Of a stretch of DNA of 51,746 nucleotides, positions 11,201 through 21,416 are shown one piece after another (positions within the stretch are counted from its first letter, which is position 1; each line of letters opens with the position of its first letter). A program made the translations under genes and the position numbers. The notes beneath the pieces are model-generated. The model saw only the letters and a list, made by a program, of their open reading frames with translations. It was not told where the DNA came from and did not search any database. The stretch comes from Mycobacterium sp. 852014-52450_SCH5900713 (GTDB taxonomy: Bacteria; Actinomycetota; Actinomycetes; Mycobacteriales; Mycobacteriaceae): the NCBI RefSeq assembly GCF_001667075.1, contig NZ_LZIL01000023.1, forward strand, positions 1 to 51,746, written 5' to 3'.

Positions 11201-14200
11201 CGACCTGGGTGGCGATTCGCTGACGGCCATGCGCCTGGTCGCCGCCGTCAACGCGGGATTGGATGCCCAGCTGTCGGTGCGTGCGGTGTTCGAGGCACCC
11301 ACCATTCGCCGGCTGGCGCCGCTCCTTGCCGCGGGCGACGGTGCACCGGCGCGCGTGGTGGCCGGCGCGCGGCCGGCGGTGCTGCCCTTGTCGTTCGCGC
11401 AGTCCCGGCTGTGGTTCATCGATCAGCTGCACGGGCCCTCGCCGGTGTACAACATGGCCGCGGCGCTGCGCGTGCGCGGACACCTGGAAGCCGAGGCGTT
11501 GCGCGCCGCGCTGGCCGACGTGCTCGCCCGGCACGAAAGCCTGCGCACGGTGTTCGTCGCGACCGGGGGAACAGCCCAGCAGGTGGTGGTGCGGCCCGAG
11601 GACGCCGACCCCGGATGGGCAGTGGTGGACGCCACCGGCTGGTCCGCGACGCGGTTGGGTGAGGCCGTCGGAGCGGCCGCGGGGCATCCGTTCGACCTGA
11701 CCGCCGAGCTGCCCCTGCGCGCAAAACTTTTCCGAGTGGCCGAGGCCGAGCACCTGCTGGTGGCCGTCGTGCATCACATCGCCGCCGACGGCTGGTCGCT
11801 CACCCCACTGGTGCGCGACCTCGGCGTCGCCTACGCCAGCCGGTGCGAGGGGCGGGCGCCGGGATGGGCGCCGCTGGCCGTGCAGTACGCCGACTACACG
11901 CTGTGGCAGCGGGCCCAACTCGGTGATCTCGACGACCCGGACAGCCCGATCGCCGGCCAGTTGCGGTACTGGCAGGACGCTTTGGCCGGGATGCCCGAGC
12001 GTCTCGAGTTGCCCACCGATCGGCCCTATCCGGCGGTGGCCGATTACCGCGGGGCGAGCGTGGAAGTCGACTGGCCGGCCGAGTTGCAGGACCGGGTACG
12101 CGAGGTGGCCCGGTCGCACAATGCGACCGGTTTCATGGTGATGCAGGCGGCCCTGGCGGTACTGCTCGCCAAGCTCAGTGCGAGCGCCGATGTGGCCGTG
12201 GGCTTTCCGATCGCCGGGCGCCGCGATCCCGTGCTCGACGAGGTCGTGGGCTTCTTCGTCAATACCTTGGTGCTGCGGGTGGATCTGGCCGGGGATCCCA
12301 CCGTCGCCGAGCTGTTGGCCCAGGTGCGACAGCGCAGCCTGGCCGCCTATGAGCACCAGGACGTGCCCTTCGAGCTGCTCGTGGAACGGCTGAACCCCAC
12401 CCGCAGCCTGGGCCATCATCCGCTCGTCCAGGTGATGCTGGCCTGGCAGAACAACGACCCCGCCGCCCTGAGCCTTGGCGATTTGCAGGTTACCCCGCTG
12501 CCGGTGGACACCCGCACCGCCCGCACGGATCTGTTGTTCTCGGTGGCCGAACGCTGGACCGACGACGGCCGCTCCGCCGGGATCGGCGGAGCCGTCGAGT
12601 TCCGTACCGACGTGTTCGACACCGCCACCGTCGCAACGCTTGTCGCACGACTCCAGCGGGTGGTGGCGGCCATCACGGCCGACCCCGCCCGCCGGCTGTC
12701 GTCGATCGACGTGCTCGACGAGGCAGAACACGCCCGCCTCGAGGTCATCGGCAACCACGCCGCGCTCAATCAACCCGCGCCGACGGGACTGTCGATTCCC
12801 CAGCTGTTGACCGCCCAGGTGAATCGCACCCCGGACGCGGTTGCGATCAGCTGCGGAAATCGCTCGTGGACCTACCGCCAATTCGACCTCGCCGCAAACC
12901 GATTGGCTCGTCTGTTGGCCGACCATGGCGCGGGTCCGGGACAGCGGGTGGCGCTGCTGATTCCCCGGTCGGCCGGTGCGGTCGCGGCGATGCTGGCGGT
13001 ACTGAAATCCGGTGCGGCCTATGTGCCGATCGATCCGGGGCTGCCGGCGGCGCGGATCGGCTTCATGCTCACCGATGCCGCGCCGGTCGCCGTGCTCACG
13101 ACGAGCGAGCTGCGGTCGCGGCTCGATGGCTGCGGCCTCCCGGTAATCGAGATCGACGACCCGAGGGTGGATACGCTGCCCGATGCCGCGATGCCGGCAC
13201 CGGCCCCGGAGGACATCGCCTACATCATCTACACGTCCGGTACGACCGGAATTCCCAAGGGGGTGGCGGTCACCCACCGCAACGTCACCCAGCTCTTGGA
13301 GGCATTGGATGGGGAGCTGGAACTCGGGCAGGTGTGGACGCAGTGCCACTCGCTGGCGTTCGACTTCTCGGTGTGGGAGATCTTCGGCGCCCTGTTGCGC
13401 GGCGGCCGTCTGGTGGTCGTGCCCGACGCGGTGGTCCGATCACCAGAAGACCTGTATGCCTTGCTGGTTCGTGAACAGGTCAGCGTGCTGAGTCAGACGC
13501 CGTCCGCGTTCGACGCGCTGCAAACCGCCGATGCGCTCTCACCCGACCTCGCCCAGCAACTCAAGCTGCAGACGCTGGTGTTCGGTGGCGAGGCGCTCGA
13601 ACCCCAGCGGCTGGGCAATTGGCTGGACAACCATCCGGGGCGGCCGCGGCTGATCAACATGTACGGCACCACCGAGACCACGGTGCACGCCTCGTTCCGC
13701 GAGATCGTCGCTTGGGACGCCGGCAGCGCGGGCAGCCCCATCGGAATTCCCCTGGCGCACCTCGCCTTCCTCGTGCTGGATGACTGGTTGCGGCCGGTGC
13801 CGGTCGGAGTGGTGGGCGAGTTGTATGTGGCGGGCCGGGGTCTGGCGTGTGGGTACGTGGGCCGGTCGGGCCTGACGGCGTCACGCTTCGTGGCGTGTCC
13901 GTCGGGAGCGCCTGGTCGACGGATGTATCGCACCGGGGATCTGGTGCGCTGGGGCGCCGACGGGCAGGTGCGCTACCTCGGGCGCGCGGACGATCAGGTC
14001 AAGATCCGCGGCTACCGCATCGAGCTCGGCGAAATCCGCGCGGCACTAACGGGTTTGGACGGGGTGGAGCAGGCGGCGGTGATCGCCCGTGAAGACCGGC
14101 CGGGGGACAAGCGGCTGGTGGGCTACGTGACCGGGGCCGCCGAGCCGGCCCACGTCCGCGCCGCACTCGCCGAGCGGTTGCCGGCCTACATGGTGCCCGC

Positions 14201-17200
14201 CGCGGTCGTCGCCGTGGACGCAATCCCGTTGACGGTCAACGGCAAACTCGACGCCCGCGCCCTGCCGGCGCCCGATTACCGCGACGCTCCTTACCGTGCC
14301 CCCGCCACGCCCACCGAAGAGATTTTGGCCGGCATCTACGCCCAGGTCCTCGGCCTCGACCGCGTCGGCGTCGACGACTCGTTCTTCGATCTGGGCGGGG
14401 ATTCACTCGCGGCGATGCGCTTGATCGCCGCCGTCAACGCCGGCCTGAACGTCCACCTCGGGGTGCGGTCCCTGTTCGAGGCACCCACGATCCACCAGTT
14501 GGCGCCGCACCTCGGTGCGGACGGGGCGGGGCGCACGGCCCTGGTGGCGATCGAGCGTCCACCGGTGATCCCGTTGTCCTTCGCCCAATCCCGATTGTGG
14601 TTCCTCGACCAGTTGCAGGGGCCCTCGGCGGTGTACAACATGGCGGCGGCGTTGCGGCTGCAGGGCCGCCTGGACGCCGACGCGTTCGGTGCCGCGTTGG
14701 GCGACGTGGTGGCCCGTCACGAAAGCCTGCGCACGGTGTTCATCGCGGCCGAAGGGACCCCGCAACAGGTCGTGGTCGCGCCCGAGAATGCCGATGTCGG
14801 GTGGGACGTGGTCGACGCCACCACCTGGCCACCGGACCGGCTGGAAGAGGCCGTCGAGGCGGTGGCGCACTACGCGTTCGACCTCGGCACCGAAATCCCC
14901 CTGCGCGCCTGGCTTTTCCGCACGGCCGAGGACGAACACGTGTTGGTCTCGGTGCTGCACCATATCGCCGCCGACGGCTTGTCGCTCACGCCGCTGGTCC
15001 GTGACCTCGGCGTGGCCTACGCCAGCCGATGCGTGGGCGCTGCGCCCGGATGGGCGCCGCTGGCGGTGCAGTACGCCGACTACACGCTGTGGCAGCGCGC
15101 CCAATTCGGCGACCTGGACGACCCGGACAGCCCGATCGCCGGGCAGGTGCGGTTCTGGGAACACAACCTGGCCGGGATGCCCGAGCGGCTCGAGTTGCCC
15201 ACCGATCGGCCCTACCCGCTGGTGGCCGACCATCGCGGCGCCACGGTGGGTGTGCGGTGGCCGGTCGAGTTGCAGCGGCGGGTGCGCGAGGTGGCGCGTG
15301 CCCACAACGCGACCAGTTTCATGGTGGTTCAGGCCGCCCTGGCGGTGCTGTTGTCGGCGCTGAGCGGGAGCAGCGAGGTGGCCGTCGGCTTCCCGATCGC
15401 CGGCCGGCGCGACCCGCTGCTCGACGACGTGGTGGGCTTCTTCGTCAACACCCTGGTGCTGCGGACGGATCTCGGTGGCGACCCGACGGTCGCGCAGGTG
15501 CTGGCGCAGGTCCGGGGGCGCAGCCTGGCCGCCTACGAGCACCAGGACGTTCCCTTCGAGGTGCTGGTGGAGCGGCTCCGCCCCGCCCGCAGCCTGAGCC
15601 ATCACCCGCTCGTCCAGGTCATGCTGGCCTGGCAGAACAACGATCCCGCCGCCGTGAACCTGGGGGACCTGCAGGTCACCCCGCTGCCGGTGGACAGCCA
15701 CACCGCGCGCATGGACCTGACCTTCTCGCTGGCCGAGCACTTCAGTGACGCCGGTGAGCCCGCCGGGATCGGCGGGCAGGTCGAATTCCGCACCGACGTG
15801 TTCGATGCCGGCACCGTCGAAACGCTGATCAATCGCCTGCACCGGGTGTTGGTGGCCGTCACCGCCGACCCCGCCCGGCCGTTGTCATCGATCGACGTGC
15901 TCGATGACGGCGAGCGCGCCCGCCTCGACGAGTGGGGTAATCGCGCGGCGTCGAACCGGAGGGTGACCTGGCCGTCGATCCTGGAGCTGTTCGACGCCCA
16001 GGCGGCCCGCGCTCCCGAGGCGGTGGCGGTCAGCTGCGGCGACCGCTCGTTGACCTACCGCGAACTCGACCACGCCGCAAACCGGTTGGCACGCTTGCTG
16101 ATTGGCCGCGGGGCCGGCCCGGGTGAATGCGTCGGGCTGTTCGTGGACCGCTCGGCCGAGGCGATCGTGGCGATTTTGGCGGTCCTCAAGACCGGGGCGG
16201 CGTACCTGCCGATCGATCCGGGGCTGCCCGCGCCGCGGATCGAGTTCATCCTCGCCGATGCCGCGCCGATCGCCGCGCTGACGACGGCCGGCCTCCGGTC
16301 GCGGCTGGACGGGTTCGAACGCGGGGTCATCGATGTCGACGACCCCGCCGTCGGTGCCCAGCCCGAGGGCGCGTTGCCGGCGCCGACCGCCGACGACATC
16401 GCCTATGTCATCTACACGTCCGGCACCACCGGGACCCCCAAGGGAGTCGCGGTCACCCACCGCAACGTCACGCAGCTGTTCGGCCCCCTCGAAGCGCCCC
16501 TGCCGGCCGCGGGCGTGTGGTCGCAAAGCCACTCCCTGGTCTTCGACGTGTCGGTGTGGGAGATCTTCGGTGCGCTGTTGCACGGCGGGCGGGTGCTGGT
16601 GGTGCCCGACGCCACAGCCCGCTCGCCGAAGGAGCTGCACGCGCTGCTCACTGCCGAACAGGTCAGCGTGCTCACCCAGACACCGTCGGAGGCGGGAATG
16701 CTCGCCGTGGAGGGTCTGGACTCGGCGGCCTTGGTGGTGGCCGGTGAGGCTTGCCCGGAAGAGGTGGTGGACCGGTGGGCGCCGGGGCGGACGATGTTGA
16801 ACGTCTACGGCCCGACCGAGTCCACGATGTGCGTGGCGATCAGTGCGCCGCTGGCGCCGGAGTCGGGCCAACCGCCGATCGGTTCACCGGTGCCCGGGGC
16901 CGCGCTGTTCGTCCTCGACGATTGGTTGCGGCAGGCGCCGGCCGGGGTCATCGGGGAGCTGTACGTCGCCGGAGCGGGGCTGACGTACGGCTACGTGCGC
17001 CGAGCCGGTCTGACCGCGTCGCGGTTTGTGGCGTGCCCCTTCGGGGCGCCCGGCACTCGGATGTATCGCACGGGGGACTTGGTGTGCTGGGGCCCGGACG
17101 GGCAACTGCGGTACCTGGGCCGCGCCGACGAACAGGTCAAGATCCGCGGGCACCGCGTCGAACTCGGCGAGATCCGCACGACCCTGGCCGGTCTCGAGGG

Positions 17201-19031
17201 GGCCGGACACGTCGCGGTGATCGCCCGCGAGGACCGTCCCGGGGACAAGCGGCTGGTGGCGTACTTCACCGGGACCGCCGACCCGGCCGGACTGCGGGCG
17301 GCGCTGGCCGACCGGCTACCCGCCTACATGGTCCCGGCCGCCGTGGTGAAGCTGGACGGACTGCCGCTGACGGTCAACGGCAAGCTCGACACCAGGGCGT
17401 TGCCGGCGCCGGACTACGCCGACGGTGACCGCTACCGCCCGCCCGCCACGCCGGTGGAGGAGACGCTGGCCGACATCTACGCCCAGGTCCTGGGGGTGGA
17501 GCGGGTCGGGGTCGAGGAGTCGTTCTTCGACCTCGGCGGCGATTCGCTGTCGGCGATGCGCCTGGTCGCCGCGATCCACGCCGCTCTGGATATCCACGTG
17601 CCGGTGCGAACCGTGTTCGATGCGCCGTCAGTGCGCAGCCTGAGTCAGCAGTTGGATCGGCACGATTTCGCGGCGGCGCACAACGCCGCGGCCAGCTTTG
17701 CGTCCGTGCACGGCCGTGAAGCCACCGAGGTGTATGCCAGCGACTTGACGCTGGACAAGTTCATCGACGCCACGACGCTGAGCAACGCGCCGTCGCTACC
17801 CGGCCCAAGCTCGGAGGTGCGGACGGTTCTGTTGACCGGTGCGACGGGCTTTCTGGGCCGCTACCTGGCGCTGCAGTGGCTCGAACAGCTGGAGCGGGTG
17901 GACGGCAAGCTGATCTGCCTGGTGCGCGCCGGTTCCGACGAGGAGGCATGGCAGCGGTTGGAGAAGACGTTCGACAGCGGCGACCCCCGACTGCTGGGCC
18001 ACTTCGAGGGCCTGGCCGCCGACCATCTCGAGGTCGTCGCCGGCGACAAGGGCGCGCCGAACCTCGGCCTGAACCAGCAGACGTGGCAGCGGCTGGCCGA
18101 CACCGTCGACCTGATCGTCGACTGCGCCGCACTGGTCAATGGCGTGCTGCCCTACAGCGAGCTGTTCGGCCCCAACGTGGCCGGCACCGCCGAGCTCATC
18201 CGGTTGGCGCTGACCACCAAACGCAAGCCCTACAGCTATGTTTCGACCGCAAACGTCGGCGACGGGGTCGATCGGGCGGCGTTCACCGAGGACGCCGACA
18301 TCCGGGTCATCAGCCCCACCCGAATCATCGACGGCGGTTACTCCAACGGCTACGCCAACAGCAAGTGGGCCGGCGAGGTGTTGCTGCGGGAGTCCCACGA
18401 CCTGTGCGGGTTGCCGGTCTCGGTGTTCCGCTGCGACATGCTGCTCGCCGACACCAGCTATGCGGGCCAACTGAATCTGTCGGACATGTTCACCCGGATG
18501 GTGCTGAGCATCGCGGCCACCGGGGTCGCGCCGCGCTCGTTCTATCGCCTCGACGCCGACGGCAACCCGCCGCGCGCGCACTTCGACGCGCTGCCCGTCG
18601 AATTCGCCGCCGAAGCGATCGCCACGCTGGGTGTGCAGGCGGTCGCCGGGTTCGAGACGTATCACGTGATGAACCCACACGACGACGGCATCGGCATCGA
18701 TCAGTACGTGGACTGGCTGGTCGATGCCGGCTATCCGATCGAGCGGATCGACGACTTCGGGGAGTGGCTGCGGCGGTTCGAGGCCGCGCTGCAGGACTTG
18801 CCCGAGCGGCAGCGTCAACACTCGGTGCTCCCACTGCTGCAGTTGCCCGGCACCCAGCAGGTCGAGCCCGGCGAACCGGACCGCGGTTCGCTCGCGCCGA
18901 CCGACCGCTTCCGCGCCGCGGTGCGAGAAGCCAAGATCGGCCCCGACACCGACGATCCGGATATCCCGCGCGTGACGGCGCCGGTGATCGTCAAGTACAT
19001 CACCGATCTGCAACTGCTCGGACTGCTCTGA
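4437..19031 (+). CDS. Giant non-ribosomal peptide synthetase, downstream segment ending in a thioester reductase
   Basis: This 4,864-residue frame continues the preceding segment. The ATG at 4437 lies inside a condensation domain and is not a true start; coding in this frame really resumes at about 4425. Domains in order: rest of C2, A2, PCP2, E, C3 (DCL type), A3, PCP3, C4, A4, PCP4, C5, A5, PCP5, reductase. Carrier serines are at 6774, 11217, 14403 and 17544. With the upstream part, at least 6,300 residues are encoded in the window. Neither a thioesterase nor an N-methyltransferase domain is visible. The terminal reductase predicts NAD(P)H-dependent release as an aldehyde or alcohol, as in mycobacterial glycopeptidolipid synthetases that make alaninol. 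The product is likely a lipopeptide or peptide alcohol of the cell envelope, but neither product nor partner genes are visible, so that is inference. Confidence 0.95.
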   Translation: MADYRGARVAVEWPAQLQQRVREVAGEHNATSFMVVQAALAVVLAKLGATSDVAVGFPIAGRRDLALDELVGFFVNTLVLRTDLSGNPTVAELLAQVQQRSLAAYEHQDVPFEVLVERLHPTRSLSHHPLIQVVLAWQNHDFADLTLGDLQITPLPTDTHSARMDLVFSLAERWTEDGQPAGIGGAVEFRTDVYNTTRIEGMIEQLHHVLVAMTTDPARRLSSIDVLDANEHARLEVIGNRAVLSRPASPGTSIPELFATQVDRAPESVAITCGGRPWTYAEVEHSANRLAHLLIEYGAGPGECVALLAERSAQAVIAILAVLKTGAAYLPIDPGLPAARIQFMLTDAIPLAAIASPELRSRLDGSDLAVIDFDDPEIATQPNGGPAAPDPENIAYIIYTSGTTGVPKGVAVTHHNVTQLLESVHEELELGEVWSQCHSLAFDFSVWEIFGPLLRGGRLVIVPENVVRSPEDLHAMLVREQVSVLSQTPSAVAALSPQGLEAAATLVMGGEPCPPEVVDRWAPGRVMVNQYGPTETTMYAAMTAPLAAGTGAPPIGSPVPGAALFVLDKWLRPVPVGVVGELYVAGRGVACGYVSRSGLTASRFVACPLGGAGAPGQRMYRTGDLACWDPDGQLQYLGRIDEQVKIRGYRIELGEIRTALTGLTGVAQAAVVVREDRPGDKRLVAYITGTAEPAHARAQLADRLPNYMVPAAVVALDQLPLTVNGKLDSRALPSPDYQTAESYRAPGDAVEEVLGGIYAQVLGVDRVGVDDSFFDLGGDSILSMQVVARARAAGVVFRPRDIFVEQTVARLARVAGVVTDDDVIDEGIGEVVATPIMHWLHRVDGAVDQFNQAMVVQAPAGATHDDVVALLQAMIDRHPMLRLRVDDDGAGGWSLQVPEPGTVDARGCVRTVDVLSEAALVAARSRLNPAAGTMLRAVWAESTGRLALVVHHLAVDGVSWRILLEDLNIAWSQLHSGRPVALPAGGTSFARWSALLAEHARRPEVVALADTWRRVAAIPAALPAVRPDADTYQTAEQLSVSLDVETTRLLLGAVPAALHAGVQDILVVALGLAINEFLGTGAPLSIDIEGHGRHEDVGPRVDLSRTVGWFTAKYPVAFTLGKPDWAKVKAGDGELGALVKNAKEQLRALPDGLTYGLLRYLNPEVGLDGPDPVIGFNYLGRLGGAAELPAELWRLDQEGLSLTAATAALPMPLGHTLELNAGTAETANGPSLRANWTWAPSALGRVQVSRVSQLWCDALAGICAHVRNGGGGLTPSDIAPARLSQQEIDEVCGRHPTADVLPLTPLQQGLLFHATTERGPGDDVYAVQLDITVCGPLEPQRLREAVHTVLNRHPNLVARFCEDFDEPVQLIPADPALAWRYLQLDADDPDPGEQIGQLCAAERAAVCDLAVRPAFRAALIRTATDRHRFVLTVHHIVMDGWSLPILLQEIFAGYYRERLPPAAPFRSYLSWLADRDVAAAKAAWRQAFDGFDTPTLVRPPGRVGRRGVATFQVPAETTRALSGLARSSHTTVSTVLQAAWAQLLAWLTGHDDVVFGAVVSGRPAEVSGAESMVGLLINTVPVRAIITGATTVAGLLDQLRRAHNHTLEHQHLALSEIHRATGHDQLFDTLFVYENYPVDTAALAGVHELTVTDFTSREFNHYPLSVQAVPGEVLGLRVEFDTDVFDAAGIEAMVERFRRLLAGMTGDPTRLMSTIDTLHESEHARLAGWGNHAVLSDPVPGRSIPEVFATHVARTPEAVALSFDGTSMTYQRLDEAANRLAHRLAGHGAGPGAFVALLFSRSTDAIAAILAVLKTGAAYLPIDPGLPAARVGFMIADAAPVVAVTTAALRSRLNGSDVPVVDVNDPSVRTQPATALPSPAPEDIAYLIYTSGTTGVPKGVAVTHHNVTQLMASLHAPLPAAGVWSHCHSLGFDVSVQEIFGALLDGGRLVVVPEPVVQAPEELRALLIREQVSVLSQTPSEASALSPEGLDAVALVIGGEPCPAELVDRWAPGRVVVNAYGPTETTVDATISAPLTGGAGAPPIGAPVSGAAIMVLDKWLRPVPAGMVGELYVAGRGVACGYLGRSGLTSSRFVACPFGGAGARMYRTGDLVRWGSDGQLRYVRRADDQVKIRGYRIELGEIHSALTTLAGVEQAAVIAREGRLVGYMTGTADPAGIRSALAERLPAHMVPAAVVAMDAIPLTVNGKLDTRALPAPEYHDTDSYRAPATPVEGILAEIYARVLGLARVGVEESFFDLGGDSLTAMRLVAAVNAGLDAQLSVRAVFEAPTIRRLAPLLAAGDGAPARVVAGARPAVLPLSFAQSRLWFIDQLHGPSPVYNMAAALRVRGHLEAEALRAALADVLARHESLRTVFVATGGTAQQVVVRPEDADPGWAVVDATGWSATRLGEAVGAAAGHPFDLTAELPLRAKLFRVAEAEHLLVAVVHHIAADGWSLTPLVRDLGVAYASRCEGRAPGWAPLAVQYADYTLWQRAQLGDLDDPDSPIAGQLRYWQDALAGMPERLELPTDRPYPAVADYRGASVEVDWPAELQDRVREVARSHNATGFMVMQAALAVLLAKLSASADVAVGFPIAGRRDPVLDEVVGFFVNTLVLRVDLAGDPTVAELLAQVRQRSLAAYEHQDVPFELLVERLNPTRSLGHHPLVQVMLAWQNNDPAALSLGDLQVTPLPVDTRTARTDLLFSVAERWTDDGRSAGIGGAVEFRTDVFDTATVATLVARLQRVVAAITADPARRLSSIDVLDEAEHARLEVIGNHAALNQPAPTGLSIPQLLTAQVNRTPDAVAISCGNRSWTYRQFDLAANRLARLLADHGAGPGQRVALLIPRSAGAVAAMLAVLKSGAAYVPIDPGLPAARIGFMLTDAAPVAVLTTSELRSRLDGCGLPVIEIDDPRVDTLPDAAMPAPAPEDIAYIIYTSGTTGIPKGVAVTHRNVTQLLEALDGELELGQVWTQCHSLAFDFSVWEIFGALLRGGRLVVVPDAVVRSPEDLYALLVREQVSVLSQTPSAFDALQTADALSPDLAQQLKLQTLVFGGEALEPQRLGNWLDNHPGRPRLINMYGTTETTVHASFREIVAWDAGSAGSPIGIPLAHLAFLVLDDWLRPVPVGVVGELYVAGRGLACGYVGRSGLTASRFVACPSGAPGRRMYRTGDLVRWGADGQVRYLGRADDQVKIRGYRIELGEIRAALTGLDGVEQAAVIAREDRPGDKRLVGYVTGAAEPAHVRAALAERLPAYMVPAAVVAVDAIPLTVNGKLDARALPAPDYRDAPYRAPATPTEEILAGIYAQVLGLDRVGVDDSFFDLGGDSLAAMRLIAAVNAGLNVHLGVRSLFEAPTIHQLAPHLGADGAGRTALVAIERPPVIPLSFAQSRLWFLDQLQGPSAVYNMAAALRLQGRLDADAFGAALGDVVARHESLRTVFIAAEGTPQQVVVAPENADVGWDVVDATTWPPDRLEEAVEAVAHYAFDLGTEIPLRAWLFRTAEDEHVLVSVLHHIAADGLSLTPLVRDLGVAYASRCVGAAPGWAPLAVQYADYTLWQRAQFGDLDDPDSPIAGQVRFWEHNLAGMPERLELPTDRPYPLVADHRGATVGVRWPVELQRRVREVARAHNATSFMVVQAALAVLLSALSGSSEVAVGFPIAGRRDPLLDDVVGFFVNTLVLRTDLGGDPTVAQVLAQVRGRSLAAYEHQDVPFEVLVERLRPARSLSHHPLVQVMLAWQNNDPAAVNLGDLQVTPLPVDSHTARMDLTFSLAEHFSDAGEPAGIGGQVEFRTDVFDAGTVETLINRLHRVLVAVTADPARPLSSIDVLDDGERARLDEWGNRAASNRRVTWPSILELFDAQAARAPEAVAVSCGDRSLTYRELDHAANRLARLLIGRGAGPGECVGLFVDRSAEAIVAILAVLKTGAAYLPIDPGLPAPRIEFILADAAPIAALTTAGLRSRLDGFERGVIDVDDPAVGAQPEGALPAPTADDIAYVIYTSGTTGTPKGVAVTHRNVTQLFGPLEAPLPAAGVWSQSHSLVFDVSVWEIFGALLHGGRVLVVPDATARSPKELHALLTAEQVSVLTQTPSEAGMLAVEGLDSAALVVAGEACPEEVVDRWAPGRTMLNVYGPTESTMCVAISAPLAPESGQPPIGSPVPGAALFVLDDWLRQAPAGVIGELYVAGAGLTYGYVRRAGLTASRFVACPFGAPGTRMYRTGDLVCWGPDGQLRYLGRADEQVKIRGHRVELGEIRTTLAGLEGAGHVAVIAREDRPGDKRLVAYFTGTADPAGLRAALADRLPAYMVPAAVVKLDGLPLTVNGKLDTRALPAPDYADGDRYRPPATPVEETLADIYAQVLGVERVGVEESFFDLGGDSLSAMRLVAAIHAALDIHVPVRTVFDAPSVRSLSQQLDRHDFAAAHNAAASFASVHGREATEVYASDLTLDKFIDATTLSNAPSLPGPSSEVRTVLLTGATGFLGRYLALQWLEQLERVDGKLICLVRAGSDEEAWQRLEKTFDSGDPRLLGHFEGLAADHLEVVAGDKGAPNLGLNQQTWQRLADTVDLIVDCAALVNGVLPYSELFGPNVAGTAELIRLALTTKRKPYSYVSTANVGDGVDRAAFTEDADIRVISPTRIIDGGYSNGYANSKWAGEVLLRESHDLCGLPVSVFRCDMLLADTSYAGQLNLSDMFTRMVLSIAATGVAPRSFYRLDADGNPPRAHFDALPVEFAAEAIATLGVQAVAGFETYHVMNPHDDGIGIDQYVDWLVDAGYPIERIDDFGEWLRRFEAALQDLPERQRQHSVLPLLQLPGTQQVEPGEPDRGSLAPTDRFRAAVREAKIGPDTDDPDIPRVTAPVIVKYITDLQLLGLL
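8310..11340 (+). other. NRPS module 3: DCL-type C3-A3-PCP3
   Basis: C3 (about 8320-9610) begins [13 protein letters not shown] and has HHIVMDGWS at 8736. Both differ from the other condensation domains and match the DCL class that follows an epimerase. A3 (about 9680-11080) has pocket code D-V-Q-S-V-G-A-V-D-K. Its A4 motif reads FDVSVQE, with Gln where most have Trp; Gln at that position is known from proline-type codes, but the rest does not match. The carrier serine is at 11217. Confidence 0.9.
11380..14520 (+). other. NRPS module 4: C4-A4-PCP4, threonine-like code
   Basis: C4 spans about 11385-12720 with the active-site histidines at 11772. A4 (about 12795-14265) has pocket code D-F-W-S-V-G-M-V-H-K. 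This agrees at eight of ten positions with the common threonine code DFWNIGMVHK, so threonine is the best guess. A4 is also built differently from its sisters: its A5 region is longer ([16 protein letters not shown]) and reads YGTTETT rather than YGPTETT, which suggests a separate origin. The carrier serine is at 14403. Confidence 0.85.
14560..17660 (+). other. NRPS module 5: C5-A5-PCP5
   Basis: C5 spans about 14565-15905 with HHIAADGLS at 14958 (Leu where the other modules have Trp). A5 (about 15975-17420) has pocket code D-V-W-T-V-A-V-M-C-K, closest to aromatic Phe/Trp codes such as DAWTIAAICK; this is a low-confidence guess. The carrier serine is at 17544 and the next domain is the reductase, so this module loads the residue that would become the C-terminal aldehyde or alcohol. 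Confidence 0.87.
17790..19031 (+). other. NRPS terminal thioester reductase domain
   Basis: This is an extended short-chain dehydrogenase fold. The NAD(P)-binding TGATGFLG motif is at 17835 and the catalytic YANSK (YxxxK) at 18351, followed by a C-terminal substrate-binding part ending at the stop codon. Domains of this kind reduce the carrier-bound thioester to an aldehyde or, by two rounds, to an alcohol. It replaces a thioesterase here. Confidence 0.93.
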
Positions 19032-19099
19032 GCGCTGCTCGTAAACACTTCGGCATCAACGGCTTCCACGTCGGCGATCGGAACGCCCCGCGTGTTCGC

Positions 19100-19105
19100 T
19101 ACACT
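19100..19105 (+). promoter_or_regulatory. Candidate -10 element (TACACT) for the CMD-family gene
   Basis: TACACT fits the mycobacterial TANNNT -10 pattern and lies 12 bases before the ATG at 19118, giving a leader of about six bases. No clear -35 box is visible. It suggests the gene is not simply read through from the NRPS. Confidence 0.4.
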
Positions 19106-19117
19106 CAAGTGCTCACT

Positions 19118-19699
19118 ATGACAACAGCTCGCGTGCCCAAGTTGCCACTCGACGAAGCCACGGCCGCCGCCGACGAAGCGGCCGTGCCGAACTACATGGC
19201 CGAACTGAGCATCTTCCAGGTGCTGCTCAACCACCCGCCGCTGGCACGCGCCATCAACGACCTGCTCGCGACCATGCTCTGGCACGGTGCGCTCGATCCG
19301 CGGTTGCGCGAGTTGGTGATCATGCGGATCGGCTGGCTCACCGCATGCGACTACGAATGGACACAGCACTGGCGCGTCGCCTCGAGGCTGGGCGTGGCCC
19401 CCGAGGACCTGCTCGGCGTGCGCGACTGGCAGGCGCACGACGGGTTCGGACCCACCGAGCGCGCCGTGCTGGCCGCCACCGACGACGTGGTCCGCGACGG
19501 CGCGGTGAGCGCCGCGAGCTGGGCGGCCTGCGAGCGCGAATTGCAAGGCGACACAACGGTTCTCATCGAGCTCGTCTCCGCGATCGGCGCGTGGCGGATG
19601 GTCTCCTCGCTCCTGCACAGCCTCCAGGTCCCGCTCGAGGAGGGTGTGGCGAGCTGGCCGCCGGACGGCCGGTCGCCCGCGGACGCCGTCATCGATTGA
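19118..19699 (+). CDS. Carboxymuconolactone decarboxylase-family protein (Rv1531-like)
   Basis: This 193-residue protein belongs to the CMD/AhpD-like all-helical superfamily. The core reads RELVIMRIGWLTACDYEWTQH: a single Cys and a later His in the usual active-site helix, without the CxxC pair of true AhpD peroxidase partners. That fits the large 'CxYEWxxH' subgroup of unknown substrate. The ATG at 19118 was chosen because coding similarity begins there; an in-frame GTG at 19109 is the alternative. It starts 86 bases after the NRPS stop, and its own stop lies within the -35 box of the next gene. I recall a like protein at Rv1531 of M. tuberculosis, in the same order. Its function is unknown; a role in NRPS product formation would be speculation. 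Confidence 0.85.
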   Translation: MTTARVPKLPLDEATAAADEAAVPNYMAELSIFQVLLNHPPLARAINDLLATMLWHGALDPRLRELVIMRIGWLTACDYEWTQHWRVASRLGVAPEDLLGVRDWQAHDGFGPTERAVLAATDDVVRDGAVSAASWAACERELQGDTTVLIELVSAIGAWRMVSSLLHSLQVPLEEGVASWPPDGRSPADAVID

Positions 19700-19725
19700 C
19701 ATATCGATCGATAGCTCTTTAGCGT
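19696..19725 (+). promoter_or_regulatory. Leaderless promoter with an internal 12-bp palindrome
   Basis: TTGACA (19696-19701) is followed by an 18-base spacer and TAGCGT (19720-19725, TANNNT type). Transcription starting seven bases on would begin at the A of the ATG at 19732, a leaderless message. The spacer holds the perfect palindrome TATCGATCGATA (19702-19713), placed where a repressor would block RNA polymerase. Confidence 0.6.
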
Positions 19726-19731
19726 CGGGCA

Positions 19732-20856
19732 ATGCGTACCAGAGTCGCTGAGATGCTCGGCGTCGAGTTCCCCATCTGCGCCTTCAGTCACTGCCGCGAT
19801 GTGGTGGCCGCGGTGACCAATGCGGGTGGGTTCGGCATCCTCGGCGCGGTGGCGCACAGTCCCCAGCGGCTGCAGAACGAACTGAGCTGGATCGAGGAGC
19901 AGACGGGGGGCAAGCCCTTCGGGGTCGACCTGCTGCTGCCGCCCAAGTACGTCGGCGCGGACGAAGGCGGCATCGACGCCAAACAAGCGCAGGCGCTGCT
20001 GCCCGAGGAGCACCGCGCGTTCGTCGACGACATCCTCGCCCGCTACGGAATCACGGCGCCGGCCCAGGAGCCGCGCGGCTCCGCCGGCGGCCTCAACATC
20101 TCGCCCAAGGGCTACGAGCCGCTGCTGGACGTGGTGTTCGCCCATGACATCCGGCTGATCGCCAGCGCGCTGGGCCCACCCCCGGCGGACCTCGTCGAAC
20201 GCGCCCACGGCCGCGACGTGCTGGTGGCCGCGCTGGCCGGCACCACGCGCCACGCGGAACGGCATGCGGCCGCGGGGGTTGACCTGATCGTCGCGCAAGG
20301 CACCGAGGCCGGGGGACACACCGGCGAGGTCGCCACCATGGTCCTGGTTCCCGAGGTCGTCGATGCCGTGTCGCCCGTGCCGGTTCTCGCCGCCGGCGGC
20401 ATCGCCCGAGGCCGCCAGATCGCGGCCGCGCTGGCCCTCGGCGCCGAAGGCGTGTGGTGCGGGTCGGTGTGGCTGACCACCGAGGAGGCCGAGACGCCGC
20501 CGGTGGTCAAGGACAAGTTCCTGGCCGCCAGCTCCTCCGACACGGTGCGGTCGCGGTCGATGACGGGCAAGCCGGCGCGGATGCTGCGGACGGCCTGGAC
20601 CGACGAATGGGAGCGCCCGGAAAAACCCGACCCGCTCGGCATGCCGTTGCAGACCGCGCTGGTCACCGAACCGCAGGTACGCATCAACTCCGCGGCCGCG
20701 CACCCCGGCGCCAAGGCGCGCGAGCTGGCCACCTACTTCGTCGGACAGGTGGTCGGCTCCCTCGACCGGGTCCGGCCCGCGCGAACGGTTGTGCTCGACA
20801 TGGTCGAGGAGTTCATCGACACCATCGGGCGGCTCGAGGGCCTCGTCGAGAAGTGA
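19732..20856 (+). CDS. Nitronate monooxygenase / 2-nitropropane dioxygenase-family flavoprotein (Rv1533-like)
   Basis: This 374-residue TIM-barrel flavoprotein resembles NMO/NPD enzymes and the related FabK-type enoyl reductases, which bind FMN. Visible signatures are the N-terminal FPICAFSH, the GGFGILG loop, QGTEAGGHTGE with the conserved histidine of the family, and PVLAAGGIARG, the phosphate-binding stretch for FMN. It oxidises nitroalkanes or nitronates, or an unidentified compound, using oxygen. The ATG at 19732 coincides with a predicted transcription start. In M. tuberculosis a protein of the same length (Rv1533) lies just before the Rv1535-ileS region, as recalled; the TetR-like Rv1534 gene expected between them is absent here. 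The physiological substrate is unknown. Confidence 0.87.
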   Translation: MRTRVAEMLGVEFPICAFSHCRDVVAAVTNAGGFGILGAVAHSPQRLQNELSWIEEQTGGKPFGVDLLLPPKYVGADEGGIDAKQAQALLPEEHRAFVDDILARYGITAPAQEPRGSAGGLNISPKGYEPLLDVVFAHDIRLIASALGPPPADLVERAHGRDVLVAALAGTTRHAERHAAAGVDLIVAQGTEAGGHTGEVATMVLVPEVVDAVSPVPVLAAGGIARGRQIAAALALGAEGVWCGSVWLTTEEAETPPVVKDKFLAASSSDTVRSRSMTGKPARMLRTAWTDEWERPEKPDPLGMPLQTALVTEPQVRINSAAAHPGAKARELATYFVGQVVGSLDRVRPARTVVLDMVEEFIDTIGRLEGLVEK

Positions 20857-20889
20857 CAGGGCTTTCCCCGCAAGGGTTTTGACCCCTAT

Positions 20890-20903
20890 CCGGCCGGGGC
20901 CGG
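20890..20903 (+). terminator. Possible GC hairpin after the NMO-like gene
   Basis: CCGGC-CGGG-GCCGG forms a five-base-pair stem about 35 bases after the stop codon, with no T run. It could be a weak terminator. Confidence 0.3.
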
Positions 20904-21032
20904 CAAACAAAAGATGAACAATCGGTGCCGACCGGGCGCGTCATTCCCGCAGGTCAAAGGCTCGAACCTGGCCGAATCCTGTGGAGGCGCCCCGGAAAAC
21001 CGTAAAGATCGCGAAACGTGGCCCCGAGGAGT

Positions 21033-21062
21033 TTGACCCCGGTCGGACCCGTCGTGCATTAT
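21033..21062 (+). promoter_or_regulatory. Candidate promoter for the M-box transcript
   Basis: TTGACC (21033-21038) and CATTAT (21057-21062) are 18 bases apart and would start RNA at about 21069, just before the M-box aptamer. The match to consensus is partial but the placement is right. Confidence 0.5.
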
Positions 21063-21074
21063 CGGTCGGGTATG

Positions 21075-21235
21075 CACCTCGTTAGGTGAGGCGTCTACAC
21101 GAATACAGGCCACTGACCCCGAACGTCGAAAGACGCCCCGGGTCAGGACAGCTCCTCCCGGCTTAAGGGTTGAGCCCAGGTGGCTTCCGGAATACCGGAC
21201 ACGTCGTGTGGTGCCGAAGCTCTGACGAGAGGGGT
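21075..21235 (+). ncRNA. M-box (ykoK) magnesium riboswitch aptamer
   Basis: The sequence follows the M-box consensus block by block: CTCGTTAGGTGAGGC at the 5' side, GAATACAGGCCACTGACCCC, GTCGAAAGACGCC, CGGCTTAAGGGTTGAG, and the closing GTGCCGAAGCTCTGACGAG. CTCGT at 21078 pairs with ACGAG at 21225 to close P1. M-boxes sense Mg2+ directly; when Mg2+ is ample the downstream gene is switched off. As I recall, M. tuberculosis has an M-box before Rv1535, the same gene that follows here. A terminator hairpin follows directly, giving a transcriptional expression platform. Confidence 0.93.
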
Positions 21236-21243
21236 GCGGATCT

Positions 21244-21262
21244 CCGACGGTCGTCGGGTTTT
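21244..21262 (+). terminator. Intrinsic terminator of the M-box expression platform
   Basis: CCGAC-GGTC-GTCGG forms a hairpin at 21244-21257, followed by TTTT at 21259-21262. It lies nine bases past the aptamer, as expected for a riboswitch terminator. Confidence 0.7.
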
Positions 21263-21286
21263 CGCTCCTCATGCTGCGCGCAAGCC

Positions 21287-21306
21287 GCGTGCGGATGACC
21301 GCACGC
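21287..21306 (+). other. Stable 8-bp hairpin between M-box terminator and leader ORF
   Basis: GCGTGCGG and CCGCACGC are perfectly complementary around an ATGA loop. It stands 14 bases before a strong ribosome-binding site. It may shape translation of the leader ORF or act as a second stop signal. Confidence 0.6.
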
Positions 21307-21335
21307 GTTCGTGACCGCGAGGAGGTGAGGGACAC

Positions 21336-21416
21336 ATGAGTTCCAGCGACAGTCCGGACCGAAGTCCGAACTCCGTCTCGTCCCGATCCGGTCTCCGGCA
21401 CGACGTTCTCAGCTGA
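21336..21416 (+). CDS. Putative 26-residue leader peptide (uORF) between M-box and Rv1535-like gene
   Basis: An ATG at 21336 follows a very strong Shine-Dalgarno run, GAGGAGGTGAGG (about 21319-21330), at normal spacing. The frame runs 26 codons to TGA at 21414. The peptide is rich in Ser, Asp and Arg (begins MSSSDSPDRSPNSVSS) and matches no family I know. Its position, after the riboswitch terminator and before the Rv1535-like gene, suggests that translating it may couple to Rho-dependent termination or to downstream initiation. The strong ribosome-binding site is the main support; whether it is translated is not known from sequence. Confidence 0.5.
   Translation: MSSSDSPDRSPNSVSSRSGLRHDVLS

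Noticed and set aside
10614..13349. 911-codon open frame on the minus strand under the NRPS
   Set aside because: It is the mirror of the NRPS coding frame in high-GC DNA: composition is His/Arg/Gly-rich, it matches no family, and similar shadows lie under every NRPS module.
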